Positions 19,701 to 29,104 of a DNA stretch of 64,000 nt are shown piece by piece. Positions within the stretch are counted from its first letter, which is position 1. Each line of letters opens with the position of its first letter. The notes under the pieces are model-generated. The model had not been told where the DNA came from. It made no database searches and was given only the letters and a program-made list of their open reading frames with translations. Origin of the DNA: Anaerolineales bacterium (lineage in GTDB: Bacteria; Chloroflexota; Anaerolineae; Anaerolineales; Villigracilaceae); the NCBI GenBank assembly GCA_014860805.1, contig JACZJB010000136.1, positions 36,948 through 100,947 on the forward strand, written 5' to 3'. Both the position numbers and the translations under genes were made by a program.

Positions 19701-22700
19701 ACTGGCGTTCCGCTGAGTGTGGCTGTGCCGTTGCCGTTGTCAGTAAAGGTCAACCAGGCGGGGAGAGTCGGCGCGGTGATGGTTAGAACAGCTCCCAGGT
19801 CCGGATCGGAGGCGGTGATGTTATAGATGTAGAGGGCGTCTTCCGCTGCTGTTGTGATCGGGGTGCTGGTAAAGATGGGCGCATCGTTCGTGTTAGTCAC
19901 CGTGATCGTGAATATCTGATCCACATCCGTGACGCCATCATTGACGCGCAAGGTGACATTATGAATGCCGACATGTGCGTTCAATGGTGTGCCGCTGAGG
20001 GAGGCGGTGCCATTGCCGTTATCCACGAGCGATAGCCAGACAGGCAGGGTGGGAGCAGTAATGATGAGCGTATCGCCGTCTGGGTCACTGGTTGTAATGT
20101 TGTATGTGTATGCGCTGTCCTCGGCCGCATTGGTGATCGGCGTGCTTGTGAAGGCTGGCGGGTCGTTGATGGGATTCACCGTGACTGTGAATGTAGTTTC
20201 AACGAACAAGGTGCCGGTATCTGTGGCGCGGATGGTGATTTGCGCTGAGCCGTTTGCATTCGGTGCGTAGTCCAGCACCAAATTCTGGTTGCCAGTGACG
20301 CTCAACGAAGTAAATAGTGCGGCATTCGTATTGCCGGTTATCGAGTACGTGAGCGCGGAGTCTGCATCTTCCACATCTGCAAAAGAGGTCCACAGGTCAA
20401 TTGTGGTGTTCGGCGCATCTTCATCTACAGTGACATTGGCAATGCCAGAGGTGACGGGTGTATCGTTGACAGGATTCACTGTGACTGTGAAAGTCGTTTC
20501 AATGAACAAGCCACTCGCATCCGTGGCGCGGACCGTGAGCTGGGCACTGCCAAATTGATTGGGTGCATAGTCCAGAACAAGGTTCTGCCCGCCTGCAACG
20601 CTGACAGATGTGAACAGTGCGGGATTCGTATTCCCTGTGATGGTGTAGGTCATCTGCGCATCTGTGTTTTCCACATCCGCAAAGGACGGCCACAGGTCTA
20701 TTGTCGTGTCCGCGGCATCTTCGTTAACTGTTACATTCGCTATGCCTGTGGTGGTGGGCGCATCATTGATTTCAGTGATATTGACCGTGAAGACGGTTTC
20801 AATGAACAGGCCGCCTGTGTCGGTAGCCCGAACTGTAATTTGGGCACTGCCGCTGGCGTCTGGCGCAAAATCAAGGACGAGGTTTTGGCCTGCATTTATG
20901 TTGTGCGAGGTGAACAAAGCAGGGTTGGTATTGTTCGCGACGGTGTAGACCAAGGCGCTGTCAGCGTCTTCGATGTCTGCAAAGGAAGGCCATAAGTCAA
21001 TTGTGGTGTTTGCCGCGTCTTCATCCACAGTGACGTTGGAAATGCCAGTTGTGGTAGGCGCATCATTGACCGGATTAACTGTCACAGTGAACGTGGTTTC
21101 AACAAACAGGCCGCCCGAGTCAGTTGCGCGGACGGTAATGTCTGCAGTGCCCGCCTGGTTTTCAGCGTAATCGAGAACCAGGTTTTGATTGGCGAGGATA
21201 TCCACCGACGTGAAGAGCGCCGCGTTGGTGTTGGTTTGGATGGCGTAGGTCAAAGCGCTGTCAGGCTCATCCAAGTCTGAGAAGGAAGTCCACAAGTCAA
21301 GGGTCGAGTTTGAAGCGTCTTCATCCACAGCGACGTTTGCAATACCGCTGGTTGTCGGTGCATGGTTGACGATTTGCAGATAGGTCAATTCCACGCTTTC
21401 GATTGTAGGCGTGATGTTCACATCCGCCGTGCCGAGCGTAACACGGTATTGGGCGTATTGTCCGTTGGGGCTGGCGATCACACCGCTGGTGGCTTGCCAT
21501 GCAGACCAGGTTCCATCAGGCGTGGGAGTGTTGCCTGTGCGTGTTTCAAATGCAGCGTTCGTGCCGGCAGGGATGGAGCTGACCGAGATGAGATCGAGCC
21601 AATCCACAACCGAGCCTGCATCGAAGATGCGCGACTCGAAGGCACAGGGGGTGCCATACGGAGTCAAACGCATCCAGTCGACAATGGCTGCCGTGCCGCC
21701 TGCGTCGTAGTCGCTGATGGCGGGACGCATATCTGCCAGCGCGACGTTGTGCTGGGCGTAGAAAATGCCGTCAATATAAAAGGAAACAGTGGTGCCCGTC
21801 CAATCAATGCGATAACGATGCGGCGTGCCGATCCATGTTCCGGGGATGGGCGTGTTTTGCCCATCGCTGGTCCGTGCATAGAACTGGTTGGTTGTATTAT
21901 TTGTACTAAAGATCGCCCAGCTTCCGCCAAAGTCTGGCGCGCCGATCAATCCCACGTGCTGGAACTGGCTGGCTGTAAATGTGGCTACAAATTCGAAGCT
22001 TCTGCCAGGAGTAAAAGTTGTTGTCGAATAATATGCAGCAGCGCCATCGACCACAACTTGGCCGCCGCCTACAGTGGATGTTCCGCCCGTCCAAGGCGCG
22101 CTTACCCAGCCTGCCGGGAGACTGGCTCCGCTAAACTCCGTGCCAACGGTTGGGTTGAGGATTAACTCTCCGTTGGTCGTTTCTGTGATGTAGCAGGCGT
22201 TCGTACCGGACCCGAAATCTGATCCTGTTGTATCGAGCAATCCATCCGCTTTGGTGATAAAACTCCAATCCGAATCAGCGCCGAGCGGATTGCCAGCCAA
22301 ATCAGCGACTGCACTTTCCACATGGACAGCATATTGCGTCCCCAGCGCAAGGTTGCTGTTCGGGTTGAGCGTGGCAGTTACGCCGGAATAGCTGAGAGTA
22401 AACGGCACTGGAGTATTGGGACCATCCAGGGTTAATGAGAAGTTGGCAGGGATGATGGTGGCCGGATCCATGGGTTCGCTGAATGTAACCGTGATATTGC
22501 CGGTCTCATCCACATCCACTGCGTTCGGCGCAGGGACGCGGCCGATAATGGTTGGCGATGTGACATCCGCACCAATGGAATATGTGATTGAAACGTCTTC
22601 CAAGACCGGCGTGAATGTATTATTCGATGCGGCCAGTACAACCTGATATTGGATGTAGCGTGAATTACCGCTTAATGCCGATCCGGATGTTGGCACTGAC

Positions 22701-25700
22701 TGGAAGGAAGTCCACGTGCCGTCCGGAGTGGGCGTGTTGCCGATGCGGTAAGAGAATGCAAAAGATGTACCTGCGGGTGTTTGACCCGTCCATGCCATGG
22801 TTTCCCAGTTGACAGGCTGGCCTGCGTCAAAGACGCGCGAAGTGAAGGTACAAGGCGAAATATACGGGCTGACGTGCATCCAATCCACCGTGAGGGCGGG
22901 GTTATTGAAGTCGTAGTCACTGGCAGCGGCGCGCATTTGGGTGTTGATGGTCACAGTGCGGCTGAGAACATTCACTCCATCAATATAGAAGTTGACGCTG
23001 TTTGCGTTCCAGTCGATGCGATAGTGATGTGGACTGCCAATGTATTGAGCGCCCAGTGCAATTTTGTCTTCACCGACGTTGAACGGTCCGCCGGCATTCG
23101 CCAGAATACGGGCATAAAGCTGTGAACCGTCATTGCTTGTGGAGAACATGATCCAGGGCGAATTGTTGAAAGTCGGGTCGCCGCCGCCGAAGCCAACATG
23201 CTGGAACGACTGGCCGGTAAATGTCGCTACGAATTCCAATGATGTTCCGGGGTTAAGCAGTGTATCGTTTCTGGCAGAAACACCGTTCAAGGTCAGCAAA
23301 CCTCCGCTGACAGAAGGAGTTCCGCCCGTCCAGGCATTGCTGGACCAACCTGAAGGCAAAACGAAACCGTCAAACTCAGCGGCAATGGTAGGCGGCAAAA
23401 TCAATTCGCCGTTGCCGGTCTGAGTGGGATAGGCACAGCTTAAGTCTCCGCTGCTGAAATCACCGAGGATGGTATCTCCGAGTGTTCCGGACGGTGTGGT
23501 GAAATTCAGAGTCGCTGGCGGGACTGGAGATGTTGACGAGTTTGCGCTCGCATCCGCAGAGGTGACGCGGAAGTAATGCGTGGTGTTCGGGATAAGGCCC
23601 GTCAACGTGATGGAGTGTGTCGTGGTAAGAACTGCATCAGTGGAATTGAGATTCAAAGCAGCAGAATCAGTTCCAAAGTCCACGCGTGAATCGGAGGCTT
23701 CGTCCGTCGTCCAAGTGATGGTGACTGTCCCATCGCCATTGACGGTGGAAACGATATTTGAAATGACGGGCGCAGTTGTATCAAGTGAATAGACAGCCTG
23801 ATAATCCCCACCGGGGGCAAGGAAGTTGGCGTATTCGATCCCTTTGATGGTTTCAGTAGTGTACGTTACCGGGCTACCGTTACGCGTAATGCTTTGAAGG
23901 GGCCCCGCGTTGGATTGCGTGGGCAGCATGGCGTACAGCCCATTTGCTCCGCCGCCAACCGAAACATGGAAGTCAAGAGCGTTTCCATTCCAGGTGATTC
24001 CGCTGAAGGCGGAGAGGTTGCGGCCATCCAGCCAGGTCAATAATTGTTTGGCCGAGATGACAGGCACACTGCGTGCCTGAGCAGATGCGACCATCGCCAG
24101 TGCGGCAGTGTTGGCGCTGGGGCCGCCATCGGTGTGCATATTGGAAGTGAAAGCGCCATAATAACCGGGTGCGCCAATCGCATTGTCGAGGAGTACATCA
24201 ATGTTGTATGGGAATGTCTGTCCTGATTCGTCTGTAAATTGAGTGGTCGCCTGATAGACATCGATCAGCGTGCCATCAAGATCAGCGAATCGCATGGGCA
24301 TGCCCGAGCCAGTGAACAAGCCGGGACGGTCCTGAATCCAACTGGCAGGCCAGTAATAGTAGTTGGTATCTAGGCGCATACCGTTATCCAGTTGGACTTT
24401 CGGTTGAGTAGACCAGTCACTGAAGGCAATGCAATGTGTGCGCTGGGTGGTTTGCGGGTTTATGCTTGGGAACTGTGCAAGCAGTGCAGGGATCTGGGTG
24501 GCGTAATCGTTCGCAAGGGAGGCCGGTGTAAAGTTGGCACAGCCTGTATTGATATGAACCGCGAACTCGTATCCCTGCGCCTGATAGGCTGCCAGTTGTG
24601 CGTTTGTGATGGGCGCATTGGTATACAAATATGTGCTGCTGCGCACACACTCCCAATCGTTTACATTGCAGCCAACCGGGCTGAGGGAATTGTAAGCGTT
24701 GAGACGATTAACAAGGTCGCCACCGCCGTGTTCATCGTGGGTCATAACGAAGACCGCTTTTTCGCCGCGCGGGAAATACCAGAAACGCGGCAGGGGATTA
24801 TTGTCCGCATTCATGGAAAAGATCATGTTGGCAAGCAGGCGTTGCTGTTCATCCGCCTGTGGGATTTGAACTTTATTAAAGTCCACCCAATCTGGATAGA
24901 ACAAGTTATCCGAGCGGATTGGCCCGGCTTGTCCGTCACGGCTCTGACCTGCCCAGGCAGGATTGCCCTGACGGGTATACACAACCGAACGCGCCAGGTC
25001 GTACGTGAAAGCTGCTGCCTGCCCACCGTTTGATCCCACGCTGACAATTGTTACTGCGGGGTTTGTGGTGGCAGTGGTCGCGTTGGAATACAGCGTCGCA
25101 ATGGATGTTGCTCCGCTCAAGGTATAACGATCGGCAGTGCCGTGGAATTGAATGGTCTGATTGACAATGCCTGTTCCCGGCGCAGAAGCTGTGTTGACCA
25201 GTATATATCCTTCGCTTAATGTTGTGCCAGCGGGGGTTATCCCAAGGAGGGAGGCAAGCTGCGGGTCGGGTTTCATCGCGATCAAATTACCGCCGTTATT
25301 GACCCAATTTGTGATCAGGCCAACTTCTGTCGGTGTCAACGTTATTTCGCCAAGAATGACGACCTGATAATTGTTGAGCAACGCGCCGGTGAGGTTGGAA
25401 ATATCCGTGGCTGTGAATTCGTTCAAGCCTTCGGCGCGCAGGATTTCAGCGTAATAGCGGCTGAATGGATTGGCTGCGCTGGACAGAACGAGAATGGGTC
25501 CACCAGGACCTTCGTTGGGCGGGGGACCCTGGGTGGAGAATGTCCATGTGTAATTGGAGGCGAGCGGGTTACCTGCGATATCCGTTACACCGGATGCTCC
25601 GCCGATCACTCGGGCGGTGTATGTTGCTGAAAGGGTCAATGCTGAGGAAGGATTAAGAGTCACTGTCCGCGTGCCGGCGTTATAAGAAACAGTGGCAGGC

Positions 25701-28700
25701 ACCAGGTTGTTGGAAGCGTCGCGCAGTTCAACGGTGGAATTTGTGATGGTGAGCACATCCATGCCCTCGCTGAAAGTGGCAGTTATGCTTGTCCCGGTGC
25801 CGACGTTTGTGACGCCATTCAATGGGGCGACAGTTGTGATCGTTGGCGCGGTATTGTCAATTGGGGTATCGGGCGCGAAAAGTACATCCACCCAATAGTT
25901 GCTCGCCTGAAATGAACTTTGCGGGAAGGCGCTGCTTCCATAGTTATACACACCGTTTGGCCCATCTGGGTCTGCATTTGACAATGCACGCAATGGCGCA
26001 TTGTAAACCTCGGATGTGAAATAATTATTTGCAGCGGCGTAGTTGCCGGATTGAGTGAAATAAGAGCCGATGTAGGTTGTATTTGCATCGATATGGACGG
26101 GCGTGTCAAATAGAATTTCCTGCCAGCCGACATCTGCGGAGTTATTGGTGTAGTTTTTTGCTCCTAATTGTGTTCCGTTCGATGCCCATAGATGCCCAAT
26201 GAATGGACCCGTGTTCGCTGCGCCTTTATAGAATGTGATGCCGATGATCGAACCGGGGACGTCAGACTTAAATTTAAAACCAGCTTCAATGGCTGTCGGG
26301 TCATTTACAGATGCATTGCCTGTAATCGTTCCCTGCTCCCAGACGCTGTAAATTTGCGGCGTAGAGTCGAAGATAACATCCACCCAATAATTGCTGCTTT
26401 GATATGTTTGGGCCGGGAAGGAGCTTGGGCCATAGTTATACACGCCATTTGGGCCATCTTCGCCATTGGCTAAGGCGCGTAATGGCGCGCTGTTGAATCC
26501 GGTGACAAGGTAATTAACATCGGAAGAATATCCACCATTAGCCGAATGATAGGAGGCAACATAGGTTGTGTTTGCAGTGATTTGAACAGGCGTGCTGAAA
26601 TAAACTTCCTGCCAGCCGGATGCGGTTTCACTGGTGAAGACCGCTTCGGCTAATTGCGTTCCATCAGAAGCCCAAAGATGCCCGGTATGCGTGCCAGTGT
26701 TGGCGGTATCTTTGTAGAAGCGCAAGCCGGTGATGTAACCGGCTTCAGAAGATTCGAATTTGACACCTACTTCAATAGGCTGTCCATCATTCTCATATAG
26801 GTTGGCAGGGGTGAATGTATCATTCCAAATCGAGCAGGGACAAACGCGTTCAATTACATTCAAAGTGATGCTTGCGGAAGGTGCGCCAATGTTGCCGCTA
26901 TCGTCAATGGCACGGCTGAGAATTGTGGCAGTTGTGTTGGGTGTGCCGGGAATCCAGTTGTAACTCCACGCTGTGCGCCCTGTTGCCATTTTCCACGTTG
27001 CGCCATTGTCAAGCGAGACCTCAACTGCCGCAACTACACCGCCGGTATCTGAAGCGGTGCCAGATATAGTGAGAGCACTTCCACTAGGCGCATTAGCGCC
27101 GGTGATGGGAGAAACGATGGCTGCTGTTGGGGGGGTAAAATCTGTCGAAGCCGTAGCAGTTGTCAGGTTGTTTTGAAGCGAGCCGGGTTGTACTCCCATG
27201 TCTGCAAAAAGGTTAACTGTCGCTTGTTGCATACTTGGGTCTTCTGTGCTTGTGCCGCGGTCATGGTTGCCGTCAAGCCCCCACACCCATTGAACGGTTC
27301 CAGCTCCCAAGACTAGTGCGCCGCTTGGCGCGCGATACATGGAGAGGTGGTGCGTTTGACCATTGGAGTTGGTGGTCGAAAGCCAGAAACGCCCATCCGG
27401 ATAATTATCTTCGTATAGTGGTTGTTCATGGTCCCACTCGTATCCAAGCGTGTTGCTTTCGAGGTTGGCAATTGTCGCCGGGGAAAGAGATGCGATTGGC
27501 GTGTTGCGCCAGAAGCGCAGCGGACCAAAATCATCGGGCACCTGAATTGTTGCTGTGTTCCCCATCCAACTTATCGTACCCATCAGGGAATTTTCAGGAT
27601 TACAACCATCGTGTCCTGCAACACTGCATCCATCGCGCCACAAACCCGTCCATGTATTTGGGTCGGGATCGCAGTTGTTGTTTCCTTGGCAGGAATAATG
27701 TTCACTGCCTGCAAGCGAGCCTTCCTTGTAAGAGACCAATGTGCGGAAAGACGTATTCGTTCCGTCGATGCTGTTTTCCCAGCGTGTCTTCCAGTAGACT
27801 GAGTTTCCACTAAAGAATGCCAGATGCACACCCGCGTCGCGCGCTGCTTCCACTGCTGCACGCTGTTCGGCGGACCAATATTCATCATGCCCAACGGATA
27901 GAAATATGTTGTGCTCTAGAATCTCAGAACTAAAGCGATGTGAATCAACGTCTGTAAAATAACTGACGTCATATCCGTTGCGCTCCAGCCAGCGGATCAT
28001 CGGATACTCGGAGTTGAACCAAAAATCTTCGGTTGAGTTCGAGCGAGTGAGGAAGGGGCGATTGTAGCTGACTTTGTGTGCATGGTTTGGAGCGGCATAT
28101 AAACTATACCCACCGTATCCATTGTATGCCTGCCAGGTGGTATCAGAAGTTTGGAACAACAAATCTGAATTGCCGTCATCATCACGGACGATAAAAGTAA
28201 TATGGCTTGCGCCCGGTGTTGCATCGTCACGAACCAGTTTGGCAATATAAATACCTGAGGTGGCGGTTCCAGGTACCACCCACGAAGCGGATTCCGCCCA
28301 ATTGCCGCAATCTACAAGATTGATATTATCTGTTCCATTGAATAAACAGGCTGGCTGTATTTGCGGCAAAACCGCAGATGGGGCAATTGTAGCGATCTTG
28401 CGCGCGCCATTTCCCGCATAATATCCCATGCGATAAATATCAATGTGATATGCGCTTGCGTTTGTGTCAATCTTAAAGCGCACCGTGGCGCCCTGATTAA
28501 CGCTGATGTCGGTGGCAAAGCCTTGAATGTTCGCGTCGCCTGCGCCGCTTACATCCCACTCACTGGGCGGGTTGCCCGGCAGGCAGTTCTCCGCCACGAT
28601 CTCGTTTGGCGGAGTAACACAATCGGCATCGAGAGCGGGCTGCGGAGGTGCAGATGAGTTCTCAATGCCGATTGAATTGTTTTCTGACGAGCTGATTCGC

Positions 28701-28828
28701 TGGCTCTCCCGGGCGTATGCCACTTGGCCTGGAGAGCCAATTGCCCCGGCAACGACCATAAATAACAAGATTAGTGTAATTAGTTTGTGAAGTACTGATT
28801 GTGTAGTGGAAGCCGATAGATTTTTCAT
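16736..28828 (-). CDS. Giant secreted multidomain protein with C-terminal sortase domain
   Basis: A 4030-residue exported protein with signal peptide at 1-40 (ending GQVAYA). Approximate order: dimethylformamidase-beta-like region (95-560, with SVGHDEYWS), Ig-like domain (570-655), two DUF4082-like domains (661-815, 823-975), Big_5/SbsA-like Ig (991-1095), GATase1/ThuA-like segment (1105-1330), polysaccharide-deacetylase-like region (1346-1605, with VMTHDEHGGGD), FnIII (1678-1765), concanavalin/LamG-like domain (1782-2080), second Big_5 (2086-2190), second LamG-like domain (2195-2485). Then come four cadherin-like repeats of about 100 residues, six He_PIG-like repeats of about 94 residues, two more cadherin-like domains and an Ig-like domain. 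A Gly-rich linker leads to a sortase domain (about 3880-4030) with His3939 in TGHA, Cys4003 in TLVTC and Arg4016/4017. It has its own promoter and terminator. Domain names are from motif memory, so borders are rough. A cell-surface adhesin or polymer-processing role is inference. Confidence 0.85.
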   Translation of the reverse strand: MKNLSASTTQSVLHKLITLILLFMVVAGAIGSPGQVAYARESQRISSSENNSIGIENSSAPPQPALDADCVTPPNEIVAENCLPGNPPSEWDVSGAGDANIQGFATDISVNQGATVRFKIDTNASAYHIDIYRMGYYAGNGARKIATIAPSAVLPQIQPACLFNGTDNINLVDCGNWAESASWVVPGTATSGIYIAKLVRDDATPGASHITFIVRDDDGNSDLLFQTSDTTWQAYNGYGGYSLYAAPNHAHKVSYNRPFLTRSNSTEDFWFNSEYPMIRWLERNGYDVSYFTDVDSHRFSSEILEHNIFLSVGHDEYWSAEQRAAVEAARDAGVHLAFFSGNSVYWKTRWENSIDGTNTSFRTLVSYKEGSLAGSEHYSCQGNNNCDPDPNTWTGLWRDGCSVAGHDGCNPENSLMGTISWMGNTATIQVPDDFGPLRFWRNTPIASLSPATIANLESNTLGYEWDHEQPLYEDNYPDGRFWLSTTNSNGQTHHLSMYRAPSGALVLGAGTVQWVWGLDGNHDRGTSTEDPSMQQATVNLFADMGVQPGSLQNNLTTATASTDFTPPTAAIVSPITGANAPSGSALTISGTASDTGGVVAAVEVSLDNGATWKMATGRTAWSYNWIPGTPNTTATILSRAIDDSGNIGAPSASITLNVIERVCPCSIWNDTFTPANLYENDGQPIEVGVKFESSEAGYITGLRFYKDTANTGTHTGHLWASDGTQLAEAVFTSETASGWQEVYFSTPVQITANTTYVASYHSANGGYSSDVNYLVTGFNSAPLRALANGEDGPNGVYNYGPSSFPAQTYQSSNYWVDVIFDSTPQIYSVWEQGTITGNASVNDPTAIEAGFKFKSDVPGSIIGITFYKGAANTGPFIGHLWASNGTQLGAKNYTNNSADVGWQEILFDTPVHIDANTTYIGSYFTQSGNYAAANNYFTSEVYNAPLRALSNADPDGPNGVYNYGSSAFPQSSFQASNYWVDVLFAPDTPIDNTAPTITTVAPLNGVTNVGTGTSITATFSEGMDVLTITNSTVELRDASNNLVPATVSYNAGTRTVTLNPSSALTLSATYTARVIGGASGVTDIAGNPLASNYTWTFSTQGPPPNEGPGGPILVLSSAANPFSRYYAEILRAEGLNEFTATDISNLTGALLNNYQVVILGEITLTPTEVGLITNWVNNGGNLIAMKPDPQLASLLGITPAGTTLSEGYILVNTASAPGTGIVNQTIQFHGTADRYTLSGATSIATLYSNATTATTNPAVTIVSVGSNGGQAAAFTYDLARSVVYTRQGNPAWAGQSRDGQAGPIRSDNLFYPDWVDFNKVQIPQADEQQRLLANMIFSMNADNNPLPRFWYFPRGEKAVFVMTHDEHGGGDLVNRLNAYNSLSPVGCNVNDWECVRSSTYLYTNAPITNAQLAAYQAQGYEFAVHINTGCANFTPASLANDYATQIPALLAQFPSINPQTTQRTHCIAFSDWSTQPKVQLDNGMRLDTNYYYWPASWIQDRPGLFTGSGMPMRFADLDGTLIDVYQATTQFTDESGQTFPYNIDVLLDNAIGAPGYYGAFTSNMHTDGGPSANTAALAMVASAQARSVPVISAKQLLTWLDGRNLSAFSGITWNGNALDFHVSVGGGANGLYAMLPTQSNAGPLQSITRNGSPVTYTTETIKGIEYANFLAPGGDYQAVYSLDTTAPVISNIVSTVNGDGTVTITWTTDEASDSRVDFGTDSAALNLNSTDAVLTTTHSITLTGLIPNTTHYFRVTSADASANSSTSPVPPATLNFTTPSGTLGDTILGDFSSGDLSCAYPTQTGNGELILPPTIAAEFDGFVLPSGWSSNAWTGGTPSVSGGLLTLNGVSARNDTLLNPGTSLEFVATFTGQSFQHVGFGGGDPTFNNSPWIMFSTSNDGSQLYARILANAGGPFNVGEDKIALGAQYIGSPHHYRIDWNANSVNFYIDGVNVLSRTVTINTQMRAAASDYDFNNPALTVDWMHVSPYISPCTFTSRVFDAGQPVNWETMAWTGQTPAGTSFAFSYRIGNTPTPDGTWTSFQSVPTSGSALSGNSRYIQYQVVLAASNNTFTPVLEDVSITYSIGADVTSPTIIGRVPAPNAVDVDETGNITVTFSEPMDPATIIPANFSLTLDGPNTPVPFTLSYSGVTATLNPNSNLALGTQYAVHVESAVADLAGNPLGADSDWSFITKADGLLDTTGSDFGSGTNACYITETTNGELILNPTVGTEFSGASLPAGWVSAPWTGGTSTVGGGQVVVDGAAAYYSTTTFTPGRSFEFVATFTASQFQHVGLIGAPDFGGSWAIFSTNNTTNQFYARTSDGQNTPIPGTWIGTPHRYRIDWTGTTVSFYIDGIFYAQHNVALADMRPAISDYDAGGTAAIVDWMRLTPYGTPCAFESRIFDAGSVVDWLDLISVSSIPAGTNAAFETRTGNTPTPDGTWSAWQATSGVIASPNGQYAQYRVTLGTADVNITPTIESVELTYLQIVNHAPTTSGIANVAVDEDASNSTLDLWTSFSDLDEPDSALTYAIQTNTNAALFTSVDILANQNLVLDYAENQAGTADITVRATDSGGLFVETTFTVTVNPVNDAPTTTGISNVTVDEDAANTTIDLWPSFADIEDADSALVYTVANNTNPALFTSHNINAGQNLVLDFAPDASGSAQITVRATDTGGLFIETVFTVNITEINDAPTTTGIANVTVNEDAADTTIDLWPSFADVENTDAQMTYTITGNTNPALFTSVSVAGGQNLVLDYAPNQFGSAQLTVRATDASGLFIETTFTVTVNPVNDTPVTSGIANVTVDEDAPNTTIDLWTSFADVEDADSALTYSITGNTNAALFTSLSVTGNQNLVLDYAPNANGSAQITIRATDTGTLFVETTFTVTVNPINDPPAFTSTPITNAAEDSAYTYNITTSDPDGDTLIITAPTLPVWLSLVDNGNGTASLSGTPLNAHVGIHNVTLRVNDGVTDVDQIFTITVTNTNDAPIFTSTPITTAAEDALYIYNITASDPDLGAVLTITAPTLPAWLTFTDNGNGTATLSGTPVNANVGIHNVTLNVSDGIANVNQVFAIDVGNTNDAPFFTSAGITAATEDLSYIYNITTSDPDLGSVLTITAPTLPAWLSLVDNGDGTATLFGTPSNANVGANNVTLRVSDGILNVDQNFVITVANVNDAPAFTSTAVTAATEDILYTYNIIASDPDLGTVLAITAPTLPSWLSLVDNGNGTATLSGVPLNANAGNNPVVLQVSDGTVSVQQNFTIAVANVNDAPAFTSTAVTSATEAALYTYDITTNDPDVGDSLIITAPTLPAWLSLVDNGNGTATLSGTPTNANVGNHNVTLRVSDGTASADQIFVVTVANVNDAPAFTSTAVTSATEDVLYSYNITASDPDLGDTLTITAPTLPAWLSLVDNGNGTATLSGTPTNAHIGNHNVTLRVTDGTVNVEQPFTIVVANVNDIPTDIALSNSIVNEGLPAGTVVGTLSTTDPDSGDTFTYSFCGGPDDASFQLNGDTLETAAVLDADIQGTLTICIHSEDAGGLFMEEQFIITISNVNDAPVITLQSNSKNVDESSPLFFNTANASRITLSDPDAGTDAVQTTLTVIQGRLTLSTTSGLIFSTGDGTTDNTMTFSGALSDINAALNGMRYDPPAGFNGGDTLQIDVDDLGNNGSGGNLTDSASMDLSILPMPPKVVTNGINTVADTGDGILAEAEVVTASVTQFIVTFDQDLNDPAGNTALDDVTNPANFMLVHDNADDFQTVSCAGGVSSQDIAITINFVTYSNNGGAGPFIATVNVNDGLPLAYGNYRLFICGTTSITDLYGLELAGDGNTAGTDMVRTFTIPNGIGGGGSGGAANTGFELPASGVMIPVTGFAPGEITPLPAQTGNLLYETKENLRLEIPSLSINQPIVGIKYNNGWDVTWLESKIGYLEGSAYPTWAGNTILTGHATDPNGNLTSFAYIKDLKIGDKFRIHANGQIYIYQVQQNRLISPASLSALFKHEEYDWVTLVTCENWNSELRKFTSRRLVRAVLVSVIPEK
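18470..20165 (-). repeat. Six tandem He_PIG/cadherin-like repeats within the giant gene
   Basis: Six units of about 282 bp encode the pattern FTSTxxTxAxED...YNITxSDPDxG...ITAPTLPAWLSLVDNGNGTATLSGTP...VTLRVSDG...NDAP. The units at the C-terminal end (lower coordinates) are the most alike, which suggests recent duplication or homogenisation there. Confidence 0.85.
20165..21368 (-). repeat. Four tandem cadherin-like repeats within the giant gene
   Basis: Four units of about 300 bp encode the pattern NDAPTTxGIANVTVDEDAxNTTIDLWxSFADxEDADSALTY...LVLDYAPN...ITVRATD...FTVTVNP. They are a different repeat family from the six units that follow. The VDEDA and NDAP turns resemble Ca-binding cadherin-like linkers. 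Confidence 0.85.
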
Positions 28829-28945
28829 GTTTCCTTCCCAATTCCGACAGATCTAATCTGATTTAGAAATGGATATAAAAATACGTTTTTAAATAAAAGC
28901 AAAAAAATAGCGTTCAAGCTAACAATTCTGTAAGGTGCCTAGGTT

Positions 28946-28973
28946 ATTTTAATGGGTTTTGAGCCCATGTCAA
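28946..28973 (-). promoter_or_regulatory. Promoter of the giant gene with inverted repeat in the spacer
   Basis: On the minus strand, TTGACA (28968-28973) and TAAAAT (28946-28951) are 16 bp apart. The spacer is nearly filled by ATGGG-N7-CCCAT (28952-28968), a small inverted repeat that could be an operator or hairpin. The transcript would have a leader of roughly 110 bases. Confidence 0.65.
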
Positions 28974-29070
28974 CATGTAATTTAGAGGAAAATAATCACC
29001 CTTTTATAGTGACATTATCTGGTGACTTGTGTGTGGCGGGGGAATTTCAGGGGCTGATTGGTTAGCTAGA

Positions 29071-29104
29071 AAAGGCAAGCAGCCCTATTGAAGGGCACTC
29101 GCTT
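29071..29104 (-). terminator. Probable terminator of the trehalose operon
   Basis: An imperfect stem (GCGAG.GCCC with GGGC..CTTGC, minus strand) has a seven-base loop and is followed by CTTTTCT. It lies about 55 bp past the treS stop codon. Mismatches make it weaker than the others in the window. Confidence 0.5.

Noticed and set aside
18470-21368. Regular direct repeats of about 282-300 bp as CRISPR or satellite DNA
   Set aside because: The repeats are in frame, encode domain units and have no short identical repeats with unique spacers.
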